From: Streptomyces candidus | GTDB taxonomy: Bacteria; Actinomycetota; Actinomycetes; Streptomycetales; Streptomycetaceae | Assembly (NCBI RefSeq): GCF_014207445.1 | Contig: NZ_JACHEM010000001.1 | Coordinates: forward strand, 434,001-498,000 | Reading direction: 5' to 3' | DNA: 64,000 bases | In this document: positions 1 through 7,986 of the stretch, one piece after another | Numbering within the stretch: position 1 is the stretch's first letter | Layout: every line of letters starts with the position of its first letter | Translations under genes and position numbers: made by a program | Notes under the pieces: generated by a model | What the model was told of the DNA's origin: nothing | Databases searched by the model: none | The model's input: the letters and a program-made list of their open reading frames with translations, nothing else

Positions 1-584
1 CCGGGCGGGGCGTCGGTGGCGTGCAGGTGGAGAGTGCGGCCCTCGCCGAGGAGCCCCGCCGGACCCGGCCCCCCCTCGAAGGTCTGCGGCAGTGTGCTGA
101 GCCACATCCACTCGTCGATCGCGTCGGCCGCGATCTCGGGGTCCACCTCGAAGGGGACCTTCGCGGCCAGCGCGGCGTCCGCGCGGTGCACCACGGTCTC
201 GTGGGTCATCCGGCGCGCCCAGAACTCGACGGGGTTGCCGGGGGCCCACGCCCACACCTGTGCGTTGGGCCCGGCCTCGCGCAGCGCACCGGCGCACAGT
301 TCGGCGCCCTCGGCGAACCAGGCGTCCAGGGCGGCCGGGTCGTTCGAGTCGGGGCCGTCGCCGTCCGTCACGTCGTCCGGCGGGAACATCCGCGCGGAGC
401 GGGTCCGCACGGTGTCGTACGCCCAGCGGTGCGCGCCGCCGGTGTGCAGGACGAGCTGGTGAAGGGTCCAGTCGGGGCAGGAGGGGACCCGGGCGGTCAG
501 GTCGGCGCCCGATACCACCGCCCGCATGAGGGCGGTCTCCTCGATGATCCGGTCGCAGTGCCGTGCGAAGCCGAGCAGAGTCAT
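1..584 (-). CDS. Mycothiol-dependent maleylpyruvate isomerase family protein (3' end cut by window)
   Basis: The minus-strand reading frame opens with ATG and runs off the window start, so the C-terminus is missing. The visible ~194 residues show the DinB-like helical-bundle pattern of the maleylpyruvate isomerase N-terminal family: an early helix, PSCPDWTLHQLVLHTGGAHRWA near residues 34-54, and RRMTHETVVHRADA further on, where the conserved His residues bind a divalent metal in this family. Members are mycothiol-dependent isomerases or, more often, uncharacterised paralogues; the substrate cannot be read from sequence. The downstream neighbour on the same strand is a lipoprotein with no obvious link. 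The family call is firm, the exact reaction is not. Confidence 0.8.
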   Translation of the reverse strand, partial: MTLLGFARHCDRIIEETALMRAVVSGADLTARVPSCPDWTLHQLVLHTGGAHRWAYDTVRTRSARMFPPDDVTDGDGPDSNDPAALDAWFAEGAELCAGALREAGPNAQVWAWAPGNPVEFWARRMTHETVVHRADAALAAKVPFEVDPEIAADAIDEWMWLSTLPQTFEGGPGPAGLLGEGRTLHLHATDAPP

Positions 585-622
585 GGCCGCACCCTAAGCG
601 GGCCGTCGTGCCCGTGACCAGC

Positions 623-1312
623 TCAATTCTCCGACGGGGCGCTTCCGTTGGGCCGGGCCTCGTGCTGCCGGGACGGCTGCTGCGCCGGCACCCGGGCGAA
701 GAGGTCCGCGGGTGCGCCCCCCTTCGCCATCTCGCCCGCCGACGGCACCTTCTCCGTGACCTCCGCGCCGGCGTCCTTGCCCGCGTCCTTGACGCCGCCG
801 ATGACGTTCTCGAACATGCCGATGTCGGCGACGCCCGCCGTGCCCGCGGCCAGTTTGGTGCCGAGGCCCTTCAGCGACTCGATGCCTTCGGACAGCGGGG
901 CGACCGCCTTGGAGAGCAGCGGGTCGCCCTTGGCGTTGTCGCGCGCCGCCTTCAGCCTGTTGTAGGTGAAGCCCCCGGCGAGGCCCGCCTTGACGAGGGC
1001 GAACTTCCGCCCGTCCGCGCCCTTCTGGAACTTGCCCGCCCGGTAGGGCTTCACGATCCACTGGTAGGCGGCACCGGCGGCCAGCGACGCGTTGGCGACG
1101 AAGCGGGTCTTGGCGAGCCGCTGCGTCTCGACCTCACCGGTGGGCGACGGCGTGCCGGCGGACGTCGGGGTGGTGACGGACGTCGGGGTGGTGGTCGCGT
1201 TCGCCGCCCGGCCCGTGTCCTTGTCGTTGCACGCCACGAGGGGCACCAGCAGCGCGCACGTCAGTGGCACCGCGACGAGCGCGCGGCGGGCGGGGGTGGG
1301 GGTACGGGGCAC
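623..1312 (-). CDS. Putative lipoprotein, Ala/Lys-rich, unknown function
   Basis: I chose the GTG at 1312 because GGGAGG stands 6 bases upstream and because this start gives a normal signal sequence: Arg-Arg, a hydrophobic core and the lipobox LVAC followed by Asn-Asp. Longer starts up to 1435 would put a proline-rich stretch before the signal peptide. The mature part begins with a Thr/Pro-rich linker (about 40 residues) followed by a helical Ala/Gly/Lys-rich domain (residues ~70-200) and a polar tail. I do not recognise a named domain. It should be anchored to the outer face of the membrane. It is divergent from the small membrane protein at 1465, and a perfect 16-bp palindrome lies between them. 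Confidence 0.72.
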   Translation of the reverse strand: MPRTPTPARRALVAVPLTCALLVPLVACNDKDTGRAANATTTPTSVTTPTSAGTPSPTGEVETQRLAKTRFVANASLAAGAAYQWIVKPYRAGKFQKGADGRKFALVKAGLAGGFTYNRLKAARDNAKGDPLLSKAVAPLSEGIESLKGLGTKLAAGTAGVADIGMFENVIGGVKDAGKDAGAEVTEKVPSAGEMAKGGAPADLFARVPAQQPSRQHEARPNGSAPSEN

Positions 1313-1440
1313 AGCGGGCCTCCCGGGGCCTGGCGACGGCGGCGGCGACGTCCGCGGCGTGCGTGACGCGGGCGGCGACGGCGTTTCCGGCAGCGTCACC
1401 CGCTGCCCCCGCCGCCACCACCAGGACAGGGCCATCCGGG

Positions 1441-1456
1441 TTTGACGCCCGTCAAA
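1441..1456. promoter_or_regulatory. Perfect 7-2-7 palindrome between divergent genes
   Basis: TTTGACG-CC-CGTCAAA is a perfect 16-bp inverted repeat lying in the divergent gap between the lipoprotein (start 1312) and the small membrane protein (start 1465). Its position suits an operator. The cognate regulator is unknown. Confidence 0.4.
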
Positions 1457-1464
1457 TCGGCAAC

Positions 1465-1764
1465 ATGTTCGGCATGTCCACACGAACCCGCACCGGAAAT
1501 CCCGCGGCCACCCTGATCGCCGTCGTCGCAGACATCGCCGCCCTGATCCTGGGCCTGTGGATCCTCTTCTACCTGTTCGACGCCAACCAGGGCAACGCCC
1601 TGGTCGACTTCGTCAAGGAAGCCGCCCGTTTCCTGGCCGGCTGGTCCCACGACCTGTTCACCTTCGACAAGCAGTGGGTGAACGTGGTCTGCGGCTACGG
1701 GCTGCCCGCCGTGGTCTACCTGATCGTGGGGCACGCCATCGCCGGCGCCGTCCGCCGCCGCTGA
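1465..1764 (+). CDS. Small two-helix membrane protein
   Basis: A 99-residue protein with two hydrophobic helices, residues ~15-35 (LIAVVADIAALILGLWILF) and ~75-92 (GLPAVVYLIVGHAIAGA), joined by a charged loop containing FVKEAARFLAGWSHDLF. The start may be ATG 1465 or ATG 1474; neither has a convincing ribosome site, so translation could be leaderless or weak. It resembles conserved hypothetical membrane proteins of streptomycetes; no function can be given. It is divergent from a lipoprotein gene and convergent with the glycosyltransferase operon. Confidence 0.7.
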   Translation: MFGMSTRTRTGNPAATLIAVVADIAALILGLWILFYLFDANQGNALVDFVKEAARFLAGWSHDLFTFDKQWVNVVCGYGLPAVVYLIVGHAIAGAVRRR

Positions 1765-1785
1765 CGGGGCCCCGCAGGGGAAGCG

Positions 1786-2883
1786 TCAGCAGCAGTCCGG
1801 GTCCAGGCCCAGCGGCAGCCGTTCGCCGCTGAAGACCGCGCAGGTGGCCTCCTCGCCGCCGAGCGCGGCCACCGCCAGGAGCAGCGAGCCGGCCGTCCAG
1901 GTGGTGAGTTCGCGCGGCCAGACCGCCTCGTCGTCGAAGACGTAGCCCGTCCAGTACATGCCGCTGCCGTCGTCGGCGCGCAGGTGCTGGACGGACTGAA
2001 GGATCTCCAATGCCCGGTCGGACTCCCCCGTCATCCACAGCGCCAGGGCGAGTTCACAGCTCTCGCCGCCGGTCACCCAGGGGTTGGGCAGCACGCAGCG
2101 CACGCCGAGGCCGGGCACCACGAAGGCGTCCCAGTGCGCCTCGATGCGCTCCTTCGCCTCGGCTCCGGTGACCGCGCCGGCGAGGACGGGGTAGTACCAG
2201 TCCATCGAGTAGCGGGACTTGTCCAGGAAGCGCTCGGGATGCCGCTGGATGGCGTGCCGCAGGGCGCCGACCGCCAGCTCCCAGTCGGGCTGCGGCTCCT
2301 CGCGCCGCTCGGCGATGGCCAGGGCGCAGCGAAGCGCCTGGTGGATGGACGAACTTCCGGTCAGCAGGGCGTCGTTGACGGGCGTGCCGTCCTTTTCGCG
2401 CTTCCAGCCGATCTGCCCGCCCGGCTGCTGGAGTGCGAGTACGAACTCCACGGCCGCGTACACGGCGGGCCACATCCGGTCGATGAACGCGTCGTCGCCG
2501 GTGGCGAGGTAGTGGTGCCAGACGCCGACCGCGATGTACGCGCAGAAGTTGCTCTCGCGCGCGAGGTCGGTGGGGCGGGTGTGGTCGCCGTCGTCGTAGG
2601 CCGCGTACCAGGAGCCGTCCGGGTTCTGGTGCCTGACCAGCCACTCGTACGCGCGGGCCGCCGCCTCGTGCTCACCGGCGGCGTCCAGCGCCATGGCGGC
2701 CTCGGTGTGATCCCACGGGTCCAGGTGGTGGCCGCGGAACCATGGGATCGCGCCGTCCTCGCGCTGCCCGGCGAGGATGCCCGCGACGGTCTCGGCCGCC
2801 TGACCCTCCGTCAGGACACCGGGGAGGACGAGGTGTTCGAGGTAGCCGGGGCCGGGCCCCGGGCCTGCGCCGAGGCTCGTCAC
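1786..2883 (-). CDS. Prenyltransferase/squalene-cyclase-repeat-like alpha/alpha-barrel protein
   Basis: A 365-residue soluble protein whose repeated helix pairs carry DGAIPWFRGHHLDPWDHTEA, a DGSWYAAYDDGDHT segment and later TTWTAGSLLLA. This pattern fits the (alpha/alpha)6 toroid shared by squalene cyclases, prenyltransferases and GH15-type glucoamylases. The GTG start overlaps the stop of the methyltransferase by 4 bp, so it is translationally coupled as the last gene of a GT4-methyltransferase-barrel operon. Acidic and aromatic residues in the repeats and the operon context favour action on a sugar or glycolipid rather than terpene cyclisation. No catalytic assignment is safe. Similar three-gene sets are found in other Streptomyces genomes. 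Confidence 0.75.
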   Translation of the reverse strand: MTSLGAGPGPGPGYLEHLVLPGVLTEGQAAETVAGILAGQREDGAIPWFRGHHLDPWDHTEAAMALDAAGEHEAAARAYEWLVRHQNPDGSWYAAYDDGDHTRPTDLARESNFCAYIAVGVWHHYLATGDDAFIDRMWPAVYAAVEFVLALQQPGGQIGWKREKDGTPVNDALLTGSSSIHQALRCALAIAERREEPQPDWELAVGALRHAIQRHPERFLDKSRYSMDWYYPVLAGAVTGAEAKERIEAHWDAFVVPGLGVRCVLPNPWVTGGESCELALALWMTGESDRALEILQSVQHLRADDGSGMYWTGYVFDDEAVWPRELTTWTAGSLLLAVAALGGEEATCAVFSGERLPLGLDPDCC

Positions 2884-3668
2884 TTGGTCTCCGTCGCAGT
2901 CGCGCCGGTGGCGGCGGAGTCCGCGGCGACGGGTGGGCCGGCGGCCTCGGCGGGCAGGTGCGGCTTGGTGGCGTACGCGACGAAGCTCTTGCCGACGACC
3001 GGGTTCAGCGCCTGCTCGGCGAGCCGGGTGAGCAGCGGCTTCTTCATGATGTCCCAGACGAGGAGCTTGTGGTACGCCTTCACCGGCAGCGCCTTGTCGT
3101 TGTCGACGCCGAACGCGCACTTGAGCCACCAGTACGGGGAGTGCAGGGCGTGCGCGTGGTGCGTGCCGTACGGCTTCAGGCCCGCCTCGCGCATCCTGGC
3201 GAGCAGCTCGTCCGCCTTGTAGATGCGGATGTGGCCGCCCTCGACCTCGTGGTACGCGTCGGACAGCGCCCAGCACACCTTTTCGGGGCCGTAGCGGGGC
3301 ACGGTCACCGCGATCCGGCCGCCGGGCCTGAGGACGCGCACCATCTCGGCGAGCACGCCCTTGTCGTCGGGGATGTGCTCCATGACCTCGGAGATGATCA
3401 CGACGTCGAACGACGCGTCCGGGAAGGGCAGGTTGAGCGCGTCGCCCTCCATGGCCGTCGCGGTGGCCCCCTCGGGCGCCTCACCGGCCTCCTTCATCGC
3501 CGCGAACCACTTGGCGACCTCGCGGATCTCCTCGGCGTTTTGGTCGAGGGCCACCACCTGGGCGCCGCGCCGGAAGCACTCGAAGGCGTGCCGTCCTGCG
3601 CCGCAGCCCAGGTCGAGGACGCGGTCGCCCGGGGCGAGCGGGAAGCGGGAGAAGTCCACGGTCAGCAC
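2880..3668 (-). CDS. Class I SAM-dependent methyltransferase
   Basis: 262 residues with the Rossmann methyltransferase signature VLDLGCGAGRHAFE (motif I, residues ~20-33), ALDQN at the end of strand 2, DVVIISEVMEHIPD (motif II/III region) and LRPGGRIAVTVPR. It belongs to the methyltransferase-11/UbiE-like group and should transfer a methyl group from S-adenosylmethionine to a small acceptor. It starts with GTG at 3668, lies 69 bp after the glycosyltransferase stop, and overlaps the following barrel protein by 4 bp. The acceptor may be the glycan or lipid made by the neighbouring glycosyltransferase; this is inference from context. Confidence 0.9.
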   Translation of the reverse strand: MLTVDFSRFPLAPGDRVLDLGCGAGRHAFECFRRGAQVVALDQNAEEIREVAKWFAAMKEAGEAPEGATATAMEGDALNLPFPDASFDVVIISEVMEHIPDDKGVLAEMVRVLRPGGRIAVTVPRYGPEKVCWALSDAYHEVEGGHIRIYKADELLARMREAGLKPYGTHHAHALHSPYWWLKCAFGVDNDKALPVKAYHKLLVWDIMKKPLLTRLAEQALNPVVGKSFVAYATKPHLPAEAAGPPVAADSAATGATATETK

Positions 3669-3737
3669 GGGGGCTCAGCTTTCATCCGGCGGTGGGGGTC
3701 GAACAGGTGGTTCGGTGGCTCAAGCGCGGCTGGGCGG

Positions 3738-5069
3738 CTAGGACTTGAGAGCCGCGGCCTTCGGTTCGGCCTGCGTGGCGAGGGCCTCGCGGTAGCGCTC
3801 GGCGGTGCCGATCGCGGCCTGCTGCCAGGTGAACTTCCCCAGCACGCGGGCCCGCCCGGCCGCTCCCAGCCGTCTGCGCAGGTCGCGGTCGCCCAGGAGG
3901 CGCGCGAGCTGCCCGGCGAGGGCGTCGGCGTCGCCCGGCGGTACGGCCAGGCAGGTCTCCCCGTCCGGTCCCGCGACCTCGGGGATGGCTCCGCCGGTGG
4001 TGGCGACGAGCGGTGTGCCGGTGGCCATGGCCTCGGCGGCGGGCAGCGAGAAGCCCTCGTACAGCGACGGCACGCAGGCGACCTCCGCGCCGCGTACGAG
4101 GTCCACGAGTTCGGCGTCGGTGATGCCCTTGACGAACTCGACGGCGTGCGCGAGCCCGTACCGCTCGATGGCGTGTGCGACGGGCCCGTCCTCGGCGCGC
4201 TTGCCGACGACCACGAGGTGCGCGTCGGGCCGCTCGGAGCGCAGTTTGGCGAGCGCTTCGACGAGGTGGACCAGGCCCTTCAGCGGCACGTCGGCGCTGG
4301 AAGTGGTGACGATGCGGCCCGGGACCTCGGGCACGGAGGCGTCGGGCGACCACAGACCGGTGTCCGCGCCGATGTGCACGACGTGCACCCGGTCGGCCCG
4401 CACCCCCAGGTGCTCCACGATCTCCGCCTGCGACGACCCGGACACGGTCAGCACCGACGGCAGACGACGGGCGACGCGCCTCTGCATGCGGGTGAAGCCG
4501 TACCAGCGGCGCACGGAGACCCTCCGCAGCCGGGTCGCGGCGGCGTCGAGGTCGAGTTGCCGGTCGACGGTGATCGGGTGGTGGATGGTCGTCACCAGCG
4601 GTGCGCCGAGATCGCCGAGGAGGCCGTAGCCGAGCGTCTGGTTGTCGTGCACGACGTCGAACTCGCCGCGCCTGGCGGCCAGATGGCGCTTGGCCCGCAG
4701 CGAGAAGGTGAGCGGCTCGGGGAAGCCGCCGGTGCGCATGGTCGCGAACTCGACGGCGTCGATCCAGTCGCGGTACTCGGCGAGCCGCGGCGTGCGAAAG
4801 GGGTCGGGGCTGCGGTACAGGTCGAGGCTCGGCAGCTCGGTGAGCGGGACGCCCTCGTCGAGCACCGGGTACGGCTGGGCCCCCAGCACCTCCACGCGGT
4901 GCCCGAGCCGGGCCAGCTCCCGGGAGAGGTGACGGACGTAGACGCCCTGGCCGCCGCAGAACGGGTTCCCCTTGTACGTCAGGAGCGCGATGCGCAACGG
5001 ACGGTCGCCGGCGCTCGCGGCGGCGGCGTCCCCCGCGCGGGGGCCCGCCTGTACGGCCTCAGCGGTCAC
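3738..5069 (-). CDS. GT4-family glycosyltransferase
   Basis: 443 residues with the GT-B fold. The N-terminal domain begins LRIALLTYKGNPFCGGQGVYVR, the nucleotide-sugar donor domain carries TVSGSSQAEIVEHLGV, then SADVPLKGLVHLVEAL and the E(x7)E element ACVPSLYEGFSLPAAEAMA typical of retaining GT4 enzymes. It starts with GTG at 5069. It is the first gene of the minus-strand operon with a methyltransferase and an alpha/alpha-barrel protein, which suggests synthesis or decoration of a cell-envelope glycoconjugate in the cytoplasm. Its promoter shares the 5070-5327 region with a KstR-like regulator, and a KstR-type operator sits 55 bp upstream of its start, so it may be co-regulated. Confidence 0.93.
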   Translation of the reverse strand: MTAEAVQAGPRAGDAAAASAGDRPLRIALLTYKGNPFCGGQGVYVRHLSRELARLGHRVEVLGAQPYPVLDEGVPLTELPSLDLYRSPDPFRTPRLAEYRDWIDAVEFATMRTGGFPEPLTFSLRAKRHLAARRGEFDVVHDNQTLGYGLLGDLGAPLVTTIHHPITVDRQLDLDAAATRLRRVSVRRWYGFTRMQRRVARRLPSVLTVSGSSQAEIVEHLGVRADRVHVVHIGADTGLWSPDASVPEVPGRIVTTSSADVPLKGLVHLVEALAKLRSERPDAHLVVVGKRAEDGPVAHAIERYGLAHAVEFVKGITDAELVDLVRGAEVACVPSLYEGFSLPAAEAMATGTPLVATTGGAIPEVAGPDGETCLAVPPGDADALAGQLARLLGDRDLRRRLGAAGRARVLGKFTWQQAAIGTAERYREALATQAEPKAAALKS

Positions 5070-5123
5070 TCTCGGCCCCCTTCTTGACGCACTTCCGCCG
5101 GAGCGTAGCCGCTGGCGCTAATC

Positions 5124-5137
5124 TAGAACAAGTTACA
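5124..5137. promoter_or_regulatory. KstR-type operator (TNNAACNNGTTNNA)
   Basis: TAGAACAAGTTACA matches the published KstR consensus TNNAACNNGTTNNA at every fixed position. It lies between the divergent glycosyltransferase and the kstR-like gene, consistent with autoregulation and perhaps control of the GT4 operon. Confidence 0.65.
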
Positions 5138-5327
5138 GAGTTGATCGAACGCAGAGCCTTGAATCTACCGGCAGTAAGCGGCGGCGTAAGGTCCGGATCA
5201 GGTGATTCGCGCCACGGCGGCACGGACCGCCCCGATCCGGCACGGCCGCTTCGACCGACTGCCGGACGGACACGGCACGGGCACGGCCCGGCAGGGACAC
5301 GGCACGGACACGGGGGCACGGGGTCAG

Positions 5328-5963
5328 ATGAAAGCGGAAGCCGGAACGGTCGGTGGCGGCGGAACCGCCACCCCTCCCCTGACGGAGCGTCAGGAAGCGC
5401 GTCGGCGCCGCATCCTGCACGCCAGCGCACAGCTCGCGAGCCGGGGCGGTTTCGACGCGGTGCAGATGCGGGAGGTCGCCGAGGAGGCGGGGGTCGCCCT
5501 GGGCACCCTGTACCGCTACTTCCCGTCCAAGGTGCACCTGCTGGTCGCCACCATGCAGGACCAGCTCAGCCACCTCCACACCACCCTGCGCAAGCGCCCC
5601 CCGGCCGCCACGGGCTCCGCCGAGCGCGTCGCGGAAACCCTCATGCGCGCCTTCCGCGCCCTCCAGCGCGAACCCCACCTCGCCGACGCCATGGTCCGCG
5701 CCCTCACCTTCGCCGACCGCTCCGTCAGCCCCGAGGTGGACACGGTCTCCCGGCAGACCACGGCGATCATCCTGGACGCGATGGGCCTGAACGCCCCCGA
5801 CGACCGGCCGACCCCCGAGCAGCTCTCCGCCGTGCGGGTGATCGAGCACACGTGGCACTCGGCGCTGATCACGTGGCTGTCGGGGCGGGCATCGATCGCC
5901 CAGGTCAAGATCGACATCGAGACGGTGTGCAGGCTGATCGACCTGACGTCGACGGAGGAGTGA
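5328..5963 (+). CDS. kstR: TetR-family regulator, KstR-like
   Basis: 211 residues from ATG 5328. The N-terminal helix-turn-helix reads RRRILHASAQLASRGG, FDAVQMREVAEEAGVALGT and LYRYFPSKVHLLVA, which closely resembles KstR of mycobacteria and rhodococci, as do the HLADAMVRALTFAD region and the C-terminal WLSGRASIAQV. KstR represses sterol side-chain and ring degradation genes and is released by 3-oxo-cholest-4-en-26-oyl-CoA; whether this Streptomyces homologue senses the same ligand is unknown. A GTG at 5202 would add ~42 low-complexity residues encoded by degenerate GGCACGG/GACACGG repeats and is unlikely. A consensus KstR site lies 190 bp upstream, and two more lie near the aldehyde dehydrogenase remnant at 8.1-8.6 kb. 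Confidence 0.82.
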   Translation: MKAEAGTVGGGGTATPPLTERQEARRRRILHASAQLASRGGFDAVQMREVAEEAGVALGTLYRYFPSKVHLLVATMQDQLSHLHTTLRKRPPAATGSAERVAETLMRAFRALQREPHLADAMVRALTFADRSVSPEVDTVSRQTTAIILDAMGLNAPDDRPTPEQLSAVRVIEHTWHSALITWLSGRASIAQVKIDIETVCRLIDLTSTEE

Positions 5964-6061
5964 GGAAGTCCGGTTCATCGGACGTCCCACCTCCGCCGGA
6001 ACGCAGTCACCCGGCCCCCCCTGGTCCAGACGAACCGGCGACATGCCGACGCGCCCTCCGC

Positions 6062-6397
6062 TCACAGGGGCACATGGGGATCGCCTTCACCCTCGCCGCC
6101 CGTACTGGCATCGAGCCGTCGCCCCCTGCTCTCGGCCACTCGCAGCACGTCCGACAGACACTCGGCCAGGCGTGTGGCCGTGAACCGCAGTGCGTCAGGC
6201 GGTACGGACGTGCCGCCCATCAATTCGCGCGCATGACCCAACACCTCGCTCCCGGTGTCGAGTTGCAGCGCCTCCATCCGGTCCGCGAGCCGGGCGAGGT
6301 AGCCGGCGCCGTCGGTACTGAGGTAACAGGGATGCCCGTCGGGGGTGACCCAGGGAAGCAGACGGAGGGCGTACCGCGAGGAATCGGGACGATCCAT
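6062..6397 (-). CDS. Small conserved hypothetical protein next to GntR regulator
   Basis: 111 residues, soluble and mixed helical, with GHPCYLSTDGAGYLARLADR and later TATRLAECLSDVLRVAES. The ATG at 6397 is preceded by GGAAGGA, which decides the start. I recognise no named domain. It is divergently arranged with the GntR/UTRA regulator at 6541; the shared 143-bp gap holds two TCTAGA elements, so the regulator probably controls this gene. Such small proteins beside GntR regulators recur in streptomycetes. Confidence 0.68.
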   Translation of the reverse strand: MDRPDSSRYALRLLPWVTPDGHPCYLSTDGAGYLARLADRMEALQLDTGSEVLGHARELMGGTSVPPDALRFTATRLAECLSDVLRVAESRGRRLDASTGGEGEGDPHVPL

Positions 6398-6421
6398 GGG
6401 GGGTCCTTCCAAGCCAAGTTC

Positions 6422-6457
6422 TCTAGACAGGTAAAGTGCACACCTTCCGCTCTAGAG
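6422..6457. promoter_or_regulatory. Paired TCTAGA elements in divergent promoter
   Basis: TCTAGA occurs at 6422-6427 and again inside the palindrome CTCTAGAG at 6450-6457, 29 bp apart, in the gap between the small minus-strand gene and the GntR regulator. They look like GntR operator half-sites, but this is inferred from position only. Confidence 0.4.
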
Positions 6458-6540
6458 ATGTCAATCGAACACAGCAGTCTTATGGGGCCCCTGCGTACGC
6501 GGGGATCTAGGGTGTCCCGCAAAGGATTGGGAGGAGTGCT

Positions 6541-7305
6541 TTGGGATCGGGGCACGGCGCAGCCGGAAAGCTCAAGTACCAGCGGATCGCGGAGGAACTG
6601 CGCTCCGCCATCGAGGCAGGCGAGTACGAGCCCGGGGACCGCTTGCCGGGCGAGAACGACCTGATGACGCTGCACGGCGTAGCCAGAATGACCGTGCGCC
6701 AGGCCCTGTCGGTACTGCGCAGCGAGGGCATCGTCGAGGCACGCAAAGGCGCAGGCGTCTTCGTGCGCGCCTTCCGGCCGCTGCGGCGGCGAGGCATCCA
6801 ACGGCTGGCTTCGGAACGCTGGGCCGCAGGCCGGTCAGTGTGGTCGGCGGACGTGGACGATCGCCGGGAACTGGTGGTCGACGGCGTGCAGGTCACCCAG
6901 GAGGAGGCCCATGAGCGCATCGCCACGGTGCTCGGCGTCGAACCGGGCGCTCCGGTCTGGGCACGCCGCCGCCGCTACCTCCTCGACGGCAAACCCGTGA
7001 TGAGCGCGGCCTCGCACTTCCCGGCCGGTCTGGTGGCGGGTACAGCGGTCCTGCTGCCCGACCCCGGCCCCGGCGGGGTGTACGCCCGGCTCGCCGAGGC
7101 CGGACACGCACCCGCGCACTTCCGCGAGGAGCTCCGCACCCGGATGCCGTCGGCAGGGGAGGCAGACGAACTCCGGCTCCCGAGCGGCACCCCCGTGATC
7201 CTCATCACCCGTACCGCGTTCACCGCCGACGGCACCGTGGTCGAGGTCAACGACATGGTGCTGGACGCGGCCTCGTACATCCTGGAGTACGAGTTCGACG
7301 CGTAG
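6541..7305 (+). CDS. GntR-family regulator with UTRA domain (HutC subfamily)
   Basis: 254 residues. The N-terminal winged helix shows IAEELRSAIEAGEYEPGDRL, PGENDLMTLHGVARMTVRQA and SVLRSEGIVEARKGAGVFV, the standard GntR pattern. From about residue 85 a UTRA ligand-binding domain follows (VLGVEPGAPVWARRRRYL, ending FTADGTVVEVNDMVLDAASY). It starts with TTG at 6541, backed by GGGAGGAG a few bases upstream. UTRA domains bind small molecules such as sugars or amino acids; the ligand here is unknown. It is divergent from a small hypothetical gene and convergent with the toxin-antitoxin-like pair. Confidence 0.88.
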   Translation: MGSGHGAAGKLKYQRIAEELRSAIEAGEYEPGDRLPGENDLMTLHGVARMTVRQALSVLRSEGIVEARKGAGVFVRAFRPLRRRGIQRLASERWAAGRSVWSADVDDRRELVVDGVQVTQEEAHERIATVLGVEPGAPVWARRRRYLLDGKPVMSAASHFPAGLVAGTAVLLPDPGPGGVYARLAEAGHAPAHFREELRTRMPSAGEADELRLPSGTPVILITRTAFTADGTVVEVNDMVLDAASYILEYEFDA

Positions 7306-7323
7306 GGCAGGCCGGGCGGGCAG

Positions 7324-7603
7324 TCAGCCGAGCCGGTTGATCCGGATCACGTACACCCGCTTGCGGTGCTCGGTGCTCGACCTTCTGGCACCAGAGGAGC
7401 AGCCGGTCCGTGCCGATCGTGCGCAGCTTCATCGGGTTCTGCTCGTCGTAGTCGTGGCCGGCTTCCATGCGCAGCGAGGCCAGGTCGAGGAGGCCCTGCA
7501 CGATCCGGTCGACCTCGGCGCGTCCGGCGGCGGGCAGGCCTGCGGCCACGTTCTCGTCGAGGAATTCCGAGCACCAGACGTCTTCGTCCGGCTCGCCGCT
7601 CAC
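7324..7603 (-). pseudogene. RelE/ParE-like toxin, frameshifted by a 7-bp duplication
   Basis: From GTG 7603 the frame encodes about 75 residues (SEFLDENVAAGLP, MKLRTIGTDRLLLWCQKVEH). A perfect tandem 7-mer at 7366-7379 then shifts the frame. Skipping one copy restores a natural end, HRKRVYVIRINRLG, and a stop at 7324-7326. Without correction the frame runs on to 7247, into the 3' end of the GntR gene. The size, the Arg-Lys-Arg-Val-Tyr-Val-Ile-Arg-Ile ending and the overlap with an upstream small gene resemble RelE/ParE superfamily toxins, but this family call is inference. The start overlaps the DUF6247 stop by 4 bp, as in a coupled two-gene operon. Confidence 0.6.
7366..7379. repeat. Tandem 7-bp direct repeat GTGCTCG x2
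   Basis: Two adjacent identical 7-mers inside the toxin-like gene. Removing one copy restores the reading frame, so this is most likely a slippage duplication or a reversible switch. Confidence 0.8.
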
Positions 7604-7956
7604 CAGGAGACGTCCTGCTCGGCGAGGTGAAGGATGCGGGCGATCTCCAGCCGAGCCGCGTTCGCTGCCTCGTCACCCGACGCCGGGTCCGTGCTGATGC
7701 GTTCGGCTTCGCGCAGCGCGGCAGCACGCCCGGGGTGCCGTTCAACGGCGACGAAGGTGGCCCACTTGAGCAGGAAGTTCCGCATCCAGCCGATGGAACC
7801 GGTCTGTACCGCCTGGTCGAAGGCCTCGCCCAGCTCCCGGTCGAACTGGGTGAGGTTCAGCGGCCTTGGGTGACGTACCGCCTCGCGCAGCGCTTCCCGG
7901 GTCGCGGCGGGCATGGGGATCAGCGGGCCATCGGTTCCGACGGGCTGCGTGGACAT
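7600..7956 (-). CDS. DUF6247 family protein (possible antitoxin partner)
   Basis: 118 residues from ATG 7956, beginning MSTQPVGTDGPLIPMPAATR, followed by a mostly helical body (LTQFDRELGEAFDQAVQTGS, WMRNFLLKWATFVAVERHPG) and ending HLAEQDVSW. The pattern matches the DUF6247 family of actinomycetes as I remember it. It overlaps the frameshifted toxin-like gene by 4 bp, in the order expected for an antitoxin followed by a toxin. A perfect 14-bp inverted repeat begins 31 bp upstream of the start and could be its operator. Longer starts up to 8175 have no support. Confidence 0.7.
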   Translation of the reverse strand: MSTQPVGTDGPLIPMPAATREALREAVRHPRPLNLTQFDRELGEAFDQAVQTGSIGWMRNFLLKWATFVAVERHPGRAAALREAERISTDPASGDEAANAARLEIARILHLAEQDVSW

Positions 7957-7986
7957 ACCTGGGCTCCTGGGCGTCACTGGGGAGGA

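Noticed and set aside
5202-5327. Longer start (GTG 5202) for the KstR-like regulator
   Set aside because: The extra 42 residues come from degenerate GGCACGG-type repeats and do not resemble KstR N-termini.
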